DNA of 64,000 bases from Nocardia speluncae NBRC 108251 (GCF_001613245.1 NZ_BDBZ01000045.1:32118-96117), one strand, 5' to 3'; positions 47,305 through 57,970 are shown, counted from the first letter of the stretch. The notes: generated from the letters alone by a model not told the origin. Program-made: numbers and translations.

Positions 47305-47853
47305 ATGATCGACCAGGCAACGACCGACCGGGATGTCTTGGCCGGGCTGGTGCGCGATTTAGCCGTCGTGCACGGCAAGGTGACATTGTCTTCCGGAAAC
47401 GAGGCCGACTACTACGTCGACCTGCGGCGGGCGACCCTGCACCACCGCGCGGGTCCGCTGATCGGCAAACTCCTGCGAGAACTCGTCGCGGACTGGGAAT
47501 TCGACGCGGTCGGCGGGCTCACCATGGGTGCCGATCCGGTCGCGCTGGCGGTGATGCACGCACCGGGCCGGCCCATCGACGCCTTCGTGGTGCGCAAGGC
47601 CGCGAAAACCCACGGGATGCAACGGCAGGTCGAGGGCCCCGATGTGGTCGGCAAGCGGGTCCTGGTCGTAGAAGACACCACGACCACCGGAAATTCCCCG
47701 CTGACCGCTGTACGCGCCTTGCGCGAGGTGGGCGCGACGGTGGTCGGGGTGGCCACCGTGGTCGACCGGGAAACCGGCGCGGATCGCGTGATCGCCGACG
47801 AAGGGCTGCCCTATCGCTCCATACTCGGTCTGAAGGATCTGGCACTGGGCTAA
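47305..47853 (+). CDS. pyrE: orotate phosphoribosyltransferase
   Basis: 182-residue type I phosphoribosyltransferase that joins orotate to PRPP in pyrimidine synthesis. It has KVTLSSGNEADYYVDLRRAT (orotate site, about 28-47), the flexible-loop lysines in RKAAKTHGMQRQVEG and the PRPP motif VLVVEDTTTTGNSPLTAV (about 115-132). ATG 47305 follows GGCGGAAGGACACCG. Length matches mycobacterial PyrE (Rv0382c). The gene stands at the end of the clpB-side block. Confidence 0.95.
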   Translation: MIDQATTDRDVLAGLVRDLAVVHGKVTLSSGNEADYYVDLRRATLHHRAGPLIGKLLRELVADWEFDAVGGLTMGADPVALAVMHAPGRPIDAFVVRKAAKTHGMQRQVEGPDVVGKRVLVVEDTTTTGNSPLTAVRALREVGATVVGVATVVDRETGADRVIADEGLPYRSILGLKDLALG

Positions 47854-47925
47854 ACCGACGGGCTGTTCGACGTCGTGTGCGGCTCCGTTAGCCTGGGAAT
47901 CCGTCAGAACCGTGAGTGAAGGGTC

Positions 47926-48993
47926 GTGAGCGTCGTGGTGAGCATTGCCGGCAAAAAGGGGCATGACAACGTCGCGATGCTCGGAATCGGTGCGTACCGG
48001 CCGCAGCGCGTGGTCAGCAACGACGAGGTGTGCCAAGTCCTGGATTCCTCGGACGAGTGGATTTTCGAACGCAGCGGTATCCGGAATCGGCGTTGGATCA
48101 GCGGCGACGAATCGCTGCGGTCGATCTCGGTGGCTGCGGGCGGGCGGGCGCTGCGCAACAGCGGCGTGGATCCGTCGCGGATCGGCGCGCTGATCCTGGC
48201 CACGTCCAGCTGGCCGATGCTGACCCCGCACGGTGCTCCCATCGTCGCCAGCGATCTGGGGATGAACGGTATTCCCGCCTTCGATCTCACCTCCGGCTGC
48301 GGCGGATTCGGTTACGGGCTCGGTGTGGCCGCGGATATGATCCGCGCCGGTTCCGCCGAATACGTCCTGCTCATCGGCGCCGAGACGATGACCATCGGGA
48401 TCGACCCCACCGACCGGGGTACGGCGTTCATCTTCGGTGACGGTGCGGGTGCCGTGGTGATCGGGCCGGTCGAGGAGAACGGGATCTCGCCGACGGTCTG
48501 GGGCAGCGACGGCGAGAACGCCGACGCCATCAAACAGGACATCAACTTCGTCGATTACATGCAGCGGGCGCAAGATTTGCAGGGCACCGATCCCGAAGTG
48601 GAGCCGGTCGGCCGGATGGCGCTGCGGATGGAGGGTCCCAAGGTTTTCCGCTGGGCGGCAGTTACTTTGCCGCGTGCGCTGTCCAGCGCGCTGGATATGG
48701 CCGGGGTTTCGAAGGAAGATATCGAGGTCTTCATCCCGCATCAGGCCAACGCCCGGATCAACGAGCTGATGAGGAAGAATCTCGGCCTGGCCGACGATAT
48801 CCCGATGGCGGCCGATATCGAGAACACCGGAAACACGTCTGCGGCCTCGATCCCGCTGGCCATGGAGGAGATGCTGGCGACCGGTAAGGCCAAGGGCGGT
48901 CAGCTGGCCTTGCTGCTCGGTTTCGGCGCGGGGCTCAGCTATGCGGGGCAGGTTGTTACTCTGCCGCCCGCGCCCGCCGAGGCGAGCCTGTAG
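47926..48993 (+). CDS. 3-oxoacyl-ACP synthase III-like ketosynthase (FabH-type thiolase fold)
   Basis: 355-residue thiolase-fold enzyme. The full FabH-type triad is present: C125 in LTSGCGGFGYG, H272 in FIPHQANARI and N303 in ENTGNTSAAS. It could start fatty-acid chains or condense acyl groups in secondary lipid or natural-product synthesis. It is not next to other fatty-acid genes, so a housekeeping FabH role is uncertain. GTG 47926 and GTG 47935 are both possible starts given the position of GAAGGG. It overlaps the next gene by one base. Confidence 0.88.
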   Translation: MSVVVSIAGKKGHDNVAMLGIGAYRPQRVVSNDEVCQVLDSSDEWIFERSGIRNRRWISGDESLRSISVAAGGRALRNSGVDPSRIGALILATSSWPMLTPHGAPIVASDLGMNGIPAFDLTSGCGGFGYGLGVAADMIRAGSAEYVLLIGAETMTIGIDPTDRGTAFIFGDGAGAVVIGPVEENGISPTVWGSDGENADAIKQDINFVDYMQRAQDLQGTDPEVEPVGRMALRMEGPKVFRWAAVTLPRALSSALDMAGVSKEDIEVFIPHQANARINELMRKNLGLADDIPMAADIENTGNTSAASIPLAMEEMLATGKAKGGQLALLLGFGAGLSYAGQVVTLPPAPAEASL

Positions 48994-49685
48994 TGATGCG
49001 GCCGTTCCGTGCGGGATACCTGGCCGCAACGGCCGTCACTGTGGCGGGTGCGCTGACCGGCCGGCAATCGTTGCAGTGGGCGGCGAAGCCGCTGATGATG
49101 CCGTTGCTGGCGGCCGATATCGCCACCGGTCCAGCGGATATCGCTCCGCCGGAGCGCACCTTGCTGCTGAGTGCGCTCGGCGCCGCGACCGTGGGTGACG
49201 TGCTGCTCATCGAACCCGACGACGATCGTCGGCTGATCGCCGGTGCGTCGTCGTTCGCGGTGATGCAAAGCGGATACGCGGCCCTGTGGTGGCGCCGGGG
49301 TGCGCGGCCGCGAGCGCATATCGTCGTACCGCGGGTACTGGCCTGGGCAGGCGCCGCGGGGTTGTTGCGTACCAAGGCGCCGGTGCTCGCCGTGCCGTTG
49401 AGCGCCTACGGTCTCACCCTGGGCAGTGCGGCGGTACTGGCCTCCGATCCAGCGCTGGCCCCCGGGGCGAAAAATATTGCCGGGGTCAATATTCCCGACG
49501 CCGACCCGTGCAGCCGGCTCGGTCTGGGCGCCCTGTTGTTCACGGTTTCCGACGGTCTCATCGTGGCGCGGCGGTTGTTCGCCCGCGGGCAGCGCTCGCG
49601 CCGTGTGATCGAGGGGATAATTCTGGCGACCTACGGTTGTGCCCAGTTCCTGCTCGCCGATCCGGAGGCACACGCCCGGCACTGA
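48993..49685 (+). CDS. YhhN/TMEM86-type membrane protein (lysoplasmalogenase family)
   Basis: 230-residue polytopic membrane protein with about seven helices (AGYLAATAVTVAGALTG, LLLSALGAATVGDVLLI, YGLTLGSAAVLAS, LGLGALLFTVSDGLIVA). The family hallmarks AAKPLMMPLLAAD, an aspartate in GDVLL and SDGLIVARRL are kept. Eukaryotic members are lysoplasmalogenases; the bacterial substrate is uncertain. Its GTG start overlaps the ketosynthase stop by one base, so the two are co-transcribed. The last eight codons are encoded by the first unit of a 25-bp tandem repeat. Confidence 0.82.
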   Translation: MMRPFRAGYLAATAVTVAGALTGRQSLQWAAKPLMMPLLAADIATGPADIAPPERTLLLSALGAATVGDVLLIEPDDDRRLIAGASSFAVMQSGYAALWWRRGARPRAHIVVPRVLAWAGAAGLLRTKAPVLAVPLSAYGLTLGSAAVLASDPALAPGAKNIAGVNIPDADPCSRLGLGALLFTVSDGLIVARRLFARGQRSRRVIEGIILATYGCAQFLLADPEAHARH

Positions 49686-49758
49686 TCCGGAGGCGAACCC
49701 GCGGGACCGATCCGGACGCGAACCTGTGGCACCGATCCGGACGTGCACCTGTGGCACC
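49659..49758. repeat. four tandem 25-bp repeats
   Basis: Units start at 49659, 49684, 49709 and 49734, each beginning GATCCGGA. Units 3 and 4 (GATCCGGACG-YG-M-ACCTGTGGCACC pattern) differ at only two bases; units 1 and 2 are more diverged. Unit 1 lies in the end of the YhhN-type gene and supplies its stop region. The array resembles a minisatellite or VNTR locus. Confidence 0.85.
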
Positions 49759-49819
49759 GAGCTCCCGCCTGCGGTTTTTCCGGTCGTGCGGTTTCGGCCG
49801 GTGCGGTTACTATCCACGC

Positions 49820-50134
49820 ATGAGTTACCCCCCGCCGCCGCCCGGGTACGGATATCCCGGATATGGTCCGCCGCCGCCGGACCATCCGCAGACCACCACT
49901 GTGCTCGTCCTCGGGATCGTCAGTCTGTTCTGCGCTCTCAGCGGTCCGTTCGCGTGGGTGATGGGTAAGAAGGCACTCAACGAGATCGACGCCTCTGGCG
50001 GCACTGTCGGTGGCCGCAGCAATGTGATGATCGGCTACGTACTCGGTATCGTCACTTCGGTCGTGCTGATCCTCTATCTCCTCCTGATCATCTTCTTCAT
50101 CGTGCTGGCGATCATCGGGGCGGCTTCGGCCTGA
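49820..50134 (+). CDS. DUF4190-type small membrane protein
   Basis: 104 residues from ATG 49820. A Pro/Tyr/Gly-rich head (SYPPPPPGYGYPGYGPPPP) is followed by two membrane helices (TTVLVLGIVSLFCALSGPFA and VMIGYVLGIVTSVVLILYLL) joined by GKKALNEIDASGGTVGGRSN. This is the usual layout of the many small actinobacterial DUF4190 proteins, which are of unknown role. No close partner gene in the same direction follows. Confidence 0.82.
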   Translation: MSYPPPPPGYGYPGYGPPPPDHPQTTTVLVLGIVSLFCALSGPFAWVMGKKALNEIDASGGTVGGRSNVMIGYVLGIVTSVVLILYLLLIIFFIVLAIIGAASA

Positions 50135-50174
50135 TATCCGTCGCCCGGTTCACGAAAGGTCAGGGCGGTAATCC

Positions 50175-50951
50175 TCACCAGGCGGTGGTGAGGTCGGCGT
50201 GCTGCCGGATCCAGGTGTGCATGGCGATACCCGCAGCTACCCCCGCGTTGATACTGCGGGTGGACCCGAACTGGGCGATGGATACGGTGAGCACCGCGGC
50301 ATCGCGGGCGCCGTCGCTCACCCCGGGGCCCTCTTGACCGAACAGCAGCATGCACCGCCGTGGTAGGCGCACCGTTTCCAGCGGCACCGAGCCCGGCACA
50401 TTATCCACCGCAACCACACTCAGGTCCTCGGCGTTGGTGTACTCCAGCAGCGCCTCGATATCGGAGTGGTGGACGATGTGCTGGTAGCGGTCGGTGACCA
50501 TGGCCCCGCGGCGGTTCCAGCGGCGGCGGCCGACAATATGTACCGCGCCGGCGGCGAAGGCGTTGGCAGTGCGGACCACCGTGCCGATATTCGCGTCGTG
50601 CCCGAAATTCTCGATCGCGATATGGAAGGGGTGGCGGCGCCGGTCGATATCGGCGACGATCGCCTCTCGGGTCCAGTATCGATACGCATCGACGACGTTG
50701 CGGCGATCGCCTTCTGCGAGTAGTACCGGATCGAGCCGCTCGTCCTCCGGCGGCGGGCCGGTGTGCTCCTCGGCCCATGGCCCGGCTCCGTGCGGGTGTT
50801 CGCCCCATTCGGTGGGGCCGGGGTCGTCCTCGGTGGGTTGGGCTGTCGCATCGTCGTCGCGCCCTGCGTCCGGATTCGGTGCGACCGCCGCGGTGGCCTC
50901 GGTCGGGCGATGGTCGGGGTCGGGGCCGGCCGATGGCGCTGCGTTCGTCAC
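50175..50951 (-). CDS. TrmH/SpoU family RNA 2'-O-methyltransferase
   Basis: About 258 residues from GTG 50951 (GTG 51062 is an earlier in-frame option). A disordered acidic Pro-rich head of about 70 residues precedes the SPOUT domain. Motif 1 is AIENFGHDANIGTVVRTANA, motif 2 includes RRCMLLFGQEGPGVSDGARD, and motif 3 is AQFGSTRSINAGVAAGIAMH, the three TrmH signatures. It should methylate a ribose in tRNA or rRNA with S-adenosylmethionine. It corresponds to Rv0380c. The target is not predictable. Confidence 0.87.
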   Translation of the reverse strand: MTNAAPSAGPDPDHRPTEATAAVAPNPDAGRDDDATAQPTEDDPGPTEWGEHPHGAGPWAEEHTGPPPEDERLDPVLLAEGDRRNVVDAYRYWTREAIVADIDRRRHPFHIAIENFGHDANIGTVVRTANAFAAGAVHIVGRRRWNRRGAMVTDRYQHIVHHSDIEALLEYTNAEDLSVVAVDNVPGSVPLETVRLPRRCMLLFGQEGPGVSDGARDAAVLTVSIAQFGSTRSINAGVAAGIAMHTWIRQHADLTTAW

Positions 50952-51241
50952 GGCACGATCGTAGTTCGGTGCGGTGGGCGGGCCGCTGTTCGGCCTGGTC
51001 CGGCCGAAATTGCCTGTGCTGATTCGATTTACTGCCGGCTTGCCTTCTCGGGGCGAGGGCACGCGCGGACGGCCGCCCTTTTGTTAACCCGTATTGACAT
51101 AGCCGGTGGACATTGCTCCGCGCCCTGTCCGGCAGCAATTCACCTCGGACCCGACGCAAACGCCGGTGAATCGAACGGTTCCGCCTCGACTCGGTAACAA
51201 TTGAGCGGCGAGAATTCCGTTTTTCCTGGCAATATGGATAT

Positions 51242-52432
51242 ATGACCTCGCCCAGCGACGATCTCGACGTTCCCCGGCGCGCGTCCGGGCAACAGCGTAG
51301 GCCGCAGGGCAACCCCGCGTCACTCTGGTCCGACCGTGCCGATATGGCCGAGGCCGCCATCGTGTCGCGGCATATCCAGGCGGTGTGGTTGCTGCCCGGT
51401 ACCGCGCTCGGCGTGGTGGGCTGGCCTTCCGTCCGGCGGGAACGTTTCTTCCTGACCTGGCACTATTGGTGGCAGGCCCATCTCATCGATTGCACGGTCG
51501 ACGCCGCCAACCGGGCGCCGACGATCGAACGGCGCAAACGGATCAATGCACTGGTGCGGTCACATCGAATGCGCAATATCACCGGCTGGACCAATCGCTA
51601 CTACGACGATATGGCCTGGCTCGCTATTGCCCTGGAGCGAGCGGCCCGGGTGCAAGACAACGACGAAGCTCGCGGAGGTCTGGGCCCGCTGGAACAGAAA
51701 TTGTTCGGTGCCTGGGACCCTGCGCGGGGTGGCGGGATTCCGTGGCGGGTCGGGGACGATTTCTACAATGCCCCGGCCAACGGCCCGGCCGGTATAGCGC
51801 TGTCCCGGTTGGGGCGCTACGAGCGGGCCGCCGAAATGGCCGAATGGATCGATCTCACGCTGCGCGATCCGGAGACCGGCCTGATCTTCGACGGTATCCA
51901 TCTCCCGTCCGGCGCGCTCGAGAAGACGATCTACACCTACTGTCAGGGCGTCGTACTCGGGTTGGAAACCGAGCTGGCGATACACACCGGTGATCCGGTG
52001 CACCTCGACCGTGTGCACCGGCTCCTCGACGCCGTCGAGGTCAACCTCACGACCGACGGTGTGATCCGGGGTGGTTCCGGCGGCGACGGGGGATTGTTCA
52101 ACGCTATCCTCGTCCGCTACCTCGCCCTGGTCGCGCTCATGTTGCCCGGTTCCGAACACGAACAACTCGCCGATCGGCGCATCGCCGCCCGTATTGTCGA
52201 GCAGTCCGCGGCCGCGGCCTGGGCCAACCGGCTCGACGTGGAGGGCGAACCATTGTTCGGGCACGACTGGACCCGTTCGGCCGAATTGCCGGGTGGGACC
52301 TCAGGCGCCGGTGGCCTCAACTCGAACGGTGCGGTGACCTCGTCCCGGGTCCCCGAACGCGACCTATCGGTGCAGCTCTCGGGTTGGATGCTCATGGAGG
52401 CTGCTCATATGGTCACCGCGGCGGGGCTGTAG
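51242..52432 (+). CDS. glycoside hydrolase family 76-like protein (Rv0365c-like)
   Basis: 396 residues of (alpha/alpha)6 barrel type. The paired aspartates typical of GH76 alpha-1,6-mannanases are D122 and D123 in NRYYDDMAWL. Other conserved blocks are GGGIPWRVGDDFYNAPANGP, GLIFDGIHLPSGALEKTIYT and YCQGVVLGLETELA. No signal peptide is evident, so an intracellular or unconventional location is possible; family members in mycobacteria are implicated in mannose-polymer turnover. Its 3' end overlaps the end of the convergent DedA gene by 69 bases. Confidence 0.85.
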   Translation: MTSPSDDLDVPRRASGQQRRPQGNPASLWSDRADMAEAAIVSRHIQAVWLLPGTALGVVGWPSVRRERFFLTWHYWWQAHLIDCTVDAANRAPTIERRKRINALVRSHRMRNITGWTNRYYDDMAWLAIALERAARVQDNDEARGGLGPLEQKLFGAWDPARGGGIPWRVGDDFYNAPANGPAGIALSRLGRYERAAEMAEWIDLTLRDPETGLIFDGIHLPSGALEKTIYTYCQGVVLGLETELAIHTGDPVHLDRVHRLLDAVEVNLTTDGVIRGGSGGDGGLFNAILVRYLALVALMLPGSEHEQLADRRIAARIVEQSAAAAWANRLDVEGEPLFGHDWTRSAELPGGTSGAGGLNSNGAVTSSRVPERDLSVQLSGWMLMEAAHMVTAAGL

Positions 52433-53194
52433 CTCCCAGCGTGCGGCACCGGTGCCGTACGAGCGCGGCTTCGGGTTGCATTCCCCGCCGCTCACGGCTG
52501 GGAGTGGTGTGGTGTCGGCGGTGGCCGAATCGACCTCGAAATCCTCCACGGGCTGCGCCATTTCGTGGCGGTACTGCCGGATGCCGATTACGGTGCCCAC
52601 AACCAGGAACACCACCAGCGAACCGGTCACGATGGGCATGAGCCAGGAGAACTGCAGAATGAAATTACCGGCGTAATAACCCATCAACAGCAGGACCGGC
52701 GCCCAGATGATCGCGCCGATGGTACTGGCGATGGTGTAGCGGCGATGGTCCATACCCGCGGCGCCCGCCACCATCGGGCACAGCGTGCGCACCCACGGGA
52801 TCCAGCGGGCGACGAGCACCGCGAAGAATCCGTGCCGGTGCAGCAGGTCCGCCACTCTGGTCAGGTTCTCGGTGTTGATATAGCGCCCGTTCTTACGGGC
52901 GACGAGTTTGTGCCCGGTCCGGCGCCCGACGACATAGCCGACCTGGTTACCGGCGATCGCGGCGAGCATCGCGCCCACCGAGAGTATCCACACCTGGCTT
53001 TCCCCGGTCGTATGCGAGGCCATCACTATTCCGGCTGTCAGCAGCATCGAATCACCGGGCAGGAAAAGCCCGAGTATGAAAGCGCATTCCAGGAATACGA
53101 AGGTCAGGACCACTATCCAGACCAGCGCCGGACCGGCGGAAATCAGTGGATCGAAACTGCCCATCGCGTAGGGCTCGGCCGAGACGGACACCAC
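52364..53194 (-). CDS. DedA family membrane protein (second of tandem pair)
   Basis: 276 residues from a GTG directly abutting the upstream DedA stop (TAAGTG). The DedA core has the re-entrant-helix motif FLECAFILGLFLPGDSMLL, AAIAGNQVGYVVGRRTGHKL and the ARWIPWVRTLCPMVAGAAGM segment, followed by two helices. The C-terminal 75 residues are unrelated, hydrophilic and probably cytoplasmic. DedA proteins help maintain membrane lipid distribution (undecaprenyl phosphate recycling in some members). The two genes form one unit. Confidence 0.88.
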   Translation of the reverse strand: MVSVSAEPYAMGSFDPLISAGPALVWIVVLTFVFLECAFILGLFLPGDSMLLTAGIVMASHTTGESQVWILSVGAMLAAIAGNQVGYVVGRRTGHKLVARKNGRYINTENLTRVADLLHRHGFFAVLVARWIPWVRTLCPMVAGAAGMDHRRYTIASTIGAIIWAPVLLLMGYYAGNFILQFSWLMPIVTGSLVVFLVVGTVIGIRQYRHEMAQPVEDFEVDSATADTTPLPAVSGGECNPKPRSYGTGAARWELQPRRGDHMSSLHEHPTRELHR

Positions 53195-53977
53195 TTACCG
53201 GACAGGGATCTCGTTTGTGGCGGCCGTCGCATGGTTCGGCACAACCGGCAGGGGCATGGTGCTGATGACCGGGCTCGCCGTATCCACGGCCGGCATTTCG
53301 GCGGTGGAGACCAGGTTGTGGTCGGCGACCGGCGCCCCCTCGGCCTTGCGGTTCATCAGCTTCTTGGCCACCGCGCTGATACCCGGCAGGATCGAGACGA
53401 ACACGATGAGCAGGAAGATCCCTTCGACGTGGTCGCGGATGAAGGCCACATTTCCCAGGAAATAGCCGAGTATGGTCACGCCGCCGCCCCAGGCGACAGC
53501 GCCGACGATATCGAAGGCGACATAGCGCTGGTAGTTCATCTTCGACACCCCGGCGAGGACGGGCATGAAGGTCCGGACGATCGGGACGAATCGGGCGATG
53601 ATGATCGTTTTGGGGCCGTGCTTCTCGAAGAATTCGTGCGTTTCGGTCACATAGCTCTTCTTGAAGAAGCGCGTGTCCTCTTTGCTGAACAGTGCCGGAC
53701 CGATCGCGCGGCCGATCCAGTAACCACATTGATCGCCGGCGAAAGCGATGAAGGTAACCGCGGGAAGCAGAACCCAGATCGAAACCGGGGGGTTCTCCTG
53801 CGCCGCCAGCAGACCACCGGTGAAAAGCAGCGAATCACCGGGCAGCAGCGGGAACAGCAGTCCCGTTTCGATGAAGACGATTACCAGGATCGCCGGTAGC
53901 ACCGCGTTCTTCAGCCAGGTTTCGGTCAACAGGTGCATCGGGTCGAGCAGTTCGGACAGAGCCAGATTGCTCGTCAC
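53195..53977 (-). CDS. DedA family membrane protein (first of tandem pair, Rv0364-like)
   Basis: 260 residues from GTG 53977, chosen because it yields a head of about ten residues before LLDP, as in the mycobacterial counterpart. Core motifs are IVFIETGLLFPLLPGDSLLF, AFAGDQCGYWIGRAIGPALF and ARFVPIVRTFMPVLAGVSKM, then two helices and a C-terminal hydrophilic extension ending in VPNHATAATNEIPVR. TTG 54058 and ATG 53938 remain possible starts. It is divergent from fba and abuts the second DedA gene. Confidence 0.88.
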   Translation of the reverse strand: MTSNLALSELLDPMHLLTETWLKNAVLPAILVIVFIETGLLFPLLPGDSLLFTGGLLAAQENPPVSIWVLLPAVTFIAFAGDQCGYWIGRAIGPALFSKEDTRFFKKSYVTETHEFFEKHGPKTIIIARFVPIVRTFMPVLAGVSKMNYQRYVAFDIVGAVAWGGGVTILGYFLGNVAFIRDHVEGIFLLIVFVSILPGISAVAKKLMNRKAEGAPVADHNLVSTAEMPAVDTASPVISTMPLPVVPNHATAATNEIPVR

Positions 53978-54146
53978 CGCGTCGGTAGCTGCCAGCGCAA
54001 TCACCCGGCCCACAGTACCGGTTACCGCCGGGCCCGCAGGGTGCAGCAGCGCAAACAATCCCCTTATACCGGATGGAATCCGTCTGCCTTAGGGTATGTG
54101 CAGAAACAGACAATCCTGTCTGCCGCACTACACGGAGGTCTTCACA

Positions 54147-55181
54147 GTGCCGATCGCGACTCCGGAGGTCTACGCCGAAATGCTCGGTCAGGCCAAGGCG
54201 AACTCCTTCGCCTTCCCGGCCATCAACTGCACATCGTCGGAGACGATCAACGCGGCGATCAAGGGCTTCGCCGAGGCGGGCAGTGACGGGATCATCCAAT
54301 TCTCCACTGGTGGTGCGGAATTCGGTTCCGGCCAGGGTGTGAAGGATATGGTCACCGGTGCTGTCGCGCTGGCCGAATTCGCGCATGTGGTGGCCGAGAA
54401 GTACGGCGTCACCATCGCGCTGCACACCGATCACTGTCCCAAGGACAAGCTGGACGGTTTCGTCCGCCCGCTGCTGGCCATCTCCCAGGAGCGGGTGAAC
54501 GCAGGTAAGAATCCGCTGTTCCAGTCGCATATGTGGGACGGTTCGGCGATTCCGATCGACGAGAATCTGGCCATCGCTCAGGAGCTGCTGGCGGCCGCGA
54601 CCGCCGCGAGGATCATTCTCGAGGTCGAGATCGGTGTCGTCGGCGGTGAAGAGGACGGTGTCGAGGCCGAGATCAACGACAAGCTCTACACCTCGCCCGC
54701 CGATTTCGAGAAGACCATCGATGCGATCGGTACCGGTGAGAAGGGTAAATACCTGCTCGCCGCCACCTTCGGCAATGTGCACGGCGTCTACAAACCCGGC
54801 AATGTGGTGCTCAAGCCCGAGGTGCTGGCCGAGGGCCAGAAGGTCGCCGCGGCGAAACTGGGCCTGGGTGCCGACGCGCAGCCCTTCGATTTCGTCTTCC
54901 ACGGGGGCTCCGGCTCGCTGAAATCCGAGATCGACGATTCGCTGCGCTACGGCGTGGTGAAGATGAACGTCGATACCGATACCCAGTACGCCTTCACCCG
55001 GCCCATCGCCGCCCATATGTTCAGCAACTACGACGGTGTGCTGAAGATCGACGGCGAGGTGGGCAACAAGAAGACCTACGACCCGCGTAGCTACCTGAAG
55101 AAGGCCGAGCTCTCGATGGCGGCCCGAGTGGTGCAGGCCTGTGAAGACCTGCACTCCGCGGGACGTTCGATCAGTGCCTGA
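54147..55181 (+). CDS. fba: fructose-bisphosphate aldolase, class II
   Basis: 344-residue zinc-dependent aldolase of glycolysis and gluconeogenesis. It contains the N-terminal AFPAINCTSSETINAAI, ALHTDHCPKD with D95 and zinc ligand H96, EVEIGVVGGEEDG, TFGNVHGVYKPGNV and FVFHGGSGSLKSEI (the remaining zinc histidines), and the DTDTQYAFTRP phosphate site. GTG 54147 follows GGAGG at good distance and gives the expected length. Counterpart of Rv0363c. The SARP-FHA regulator follows after 24 bases. Confidence 0.96.
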   Translation: MPIATPEVYAEMLGQAKANSFAFPAINCTSSETINAAIKGFAEAGSDGIIQFSTGGAEFGSGQGVKDMVTGAVALAEFAHVVAEKYGVTIALHTDHCPKDKLDGFVRPLLAISQERVNAGKNPLFQSHMWDGSAIPIDENLAIAQELLAAATAARIILEVEIGVVGGEEDGVEAEINDKLYTSPADFEKTIDAIGTGEKGKYLLAATFGNVHGVYKPGNVVLKPEVLAEGQKVAAAKLGLGADAQPFDFVFHGGSGSLKSEIDDSLRYGVVKMNVDTDTQYAFTRPIAAHMFSNYDGVLKIDGEVGNKKTYDPRSYLKKAELSMAARVVQACEDLHSAGRSISA

Positions 55182-55205
55182 TCGCGCCTTCGCGCCCACT
55201 GCGAG

Positions 55206-56321
55206 ATGACGCTGGATCTCCACGTGCTGGGGCCCGTCCGGCTATCGGTCGGCGACGAGCCGGTCGCCGTCGGCGGGCCCAAACCGCGAGCGTTGCTGGC
55301 CGCGCTCGCGGTCAACCGGCGGCGTGCCGTGGCCTCGGCGACCCTGGCCGATATGGTCTGGAACGAGTCGCCGCCGGACGCCTACGCCGCGAGCCTGCAG
55401 GTATTCGTCTCCAACATCCGCAAGGCACTGCGGAATTCGGGGGTGGACCCGGCCGCGGTGTTACGCACGGAATCCGCCGGGTACCGGCTCGAGATCGCGG
55501 ACGACGCCTGCGATCTCGGCCGGTTCGAGGCGGCCCGCGACGCGGGTAATCGTGCCGCGGGCGCCGGCGATCATGCGTCGGCGTCGCGGTTGTTCACCAC
55601 CGCACTGCGGGAGTGGAACGGCCGCGCGCTTTCGGATCTGGGTGGTCTGGCATTCGCGGACAGTTTCGCCACCGCGATGGAAGAGGAACGGCTGCTGGCG
55701 GTTTCGGCGCGCTTCGACGCGGAGATAGCGTGCGGACGCGCCGCCGCGACGATCGGCGAACTGGTCGCACTGACCAATGAGCATCCGCTGCGTGAACCGC
55801 TGTGGGGGCAGCTCATCACCGCGCTCTATCTCTCCGAACGGCATGCCGACGCGCTCGAAGCATGCCGGCGGGTGCGTTCGGTTCTGGCCGAGGAACTCGG
55901 AATCGACCCCGGGCCCGCCCTGGTCGAACTGGAGCGCCGGGTGCTGCGGCAGGAGCCGCTGAGCACCGTGGAGTTCAAAACCGCAGAGCGAATGGCCGCC
56001 GCGATGACCGATACTGTCACCGAGGTGCCCCGCTCGGTACGAAGCGGACAGCTGCTGCTGCCGGACGGACGGCTGGTGCTGGTCGCACACGGCGGTTTCA
56101 AGATCGGCCGGATGACCGATAACGATCTGATCCTCGACGACCCGAAAGCCAGCCGCTATCACGCCCAGATCAAACTGGGGCGGGCCGGGCTACTGATCGA
56201 AGACCTGGATTCGGCGAACGGGGTCTATGTCAACGAGCAGCCGATAGATACCGCGTTGCTCGCCGACGGCGACGCCATCCGCATCGGAACGACTGTCCTG
56301 GCTTTCCAAGCCGCACGCTGA
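55206..56321 (+). CDS. SARP-type regulator with FHA domain (EmbR-like)
   Basis: 371 residues in three parts. There is an OmpR-like winged DNA-binding domain at about 1-98 (LGPVRLSVGDEPVAVGGPKP, ASLQVFVSNIRKALR). A bacterial transcriptional activator domain follows at about 100-250 (EHPLREPLWGQLITALYLSE, RVRSVLAEELGIDPGPAL). A forkhead-associated domain closes at about 280-371 (FKIGRMTDNDLILDDPKASR, LIEDLDSANGVYVNEQPI). The order matches EmbR, which is regulated by Ser/Thr kinases through its FHA domain. Targets here are unknown; the gene sits after fba. Confidence 0.9.
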   Translation: MTLDLHVLGPVRLSVGDEPVAVGGPKPRALLAALAVNRRRAVASATLADMVWNESPPDAYAASLQVFVSNIRKALRNSGVDPAAVLRTESAGYRLEIADDACDLGRFEAARDAGNRAAGAGDHASASRLFTTALREWNGRALSDLGGLAFADSFATAMEEERLLAVSARFDAEIACGRAAATIGELVALTNEHPLREPLWGQLITALYLSERHADALEACRRVRSVLAEELGIDPGPALVELERRVLRQEPLSTVEFKTAERMAAAMTDTVTEVPRSVRSGQLLLPDGRLVLVAHGGFKIGRMTDNDLILDDPKASRYHAQIKLGRAGLLIEDLDSANGVYVNEQPIDTALLADGDAIRIGTTVLAFQAAR

Positions 56322-56478
56322 ACAACCCGGGCGCCTCCCGGCCGAGTACCCCACCACCCGCCGGGGTGAGGGTCGGCCGGTGCGCCTTACCGCCGTAGCG
56401 AGCGACTCGGCCATAGACCGACGAACCTCTGCATCTCGCCGCCCACCGTGTCCCTCGGTCCACTCCGGCGCCCGGCCT

Positions 56479-57768
<1,290 letters not shown>

Positions 57769-57970
57769 GGTCGTGTCTCCTACGGGTCGACGCGCAACAC
57801 GCACTTCGTGTTGCGGCTTACCTGCCGTAACGGGGAGGAAGCCGGGAGCACAGTCTACTCGAGGCACCGGAGGACACCGGGAACGGCCGCTGTACCAGGC
57901 CCGTTGTGCGAGTCGGCGCGGCGCACCCTCTACACTCGTGGGTGACCGGTCCGAGGAGGGTGTTGGGCGT

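Noticed and set aside
47359..49029. 556-codon antisense frame across pyrE and the ketosynthase
   Set aside because: The plus strand carries two complete enzymes with full catalytic residues; the antisense translation is low-information.
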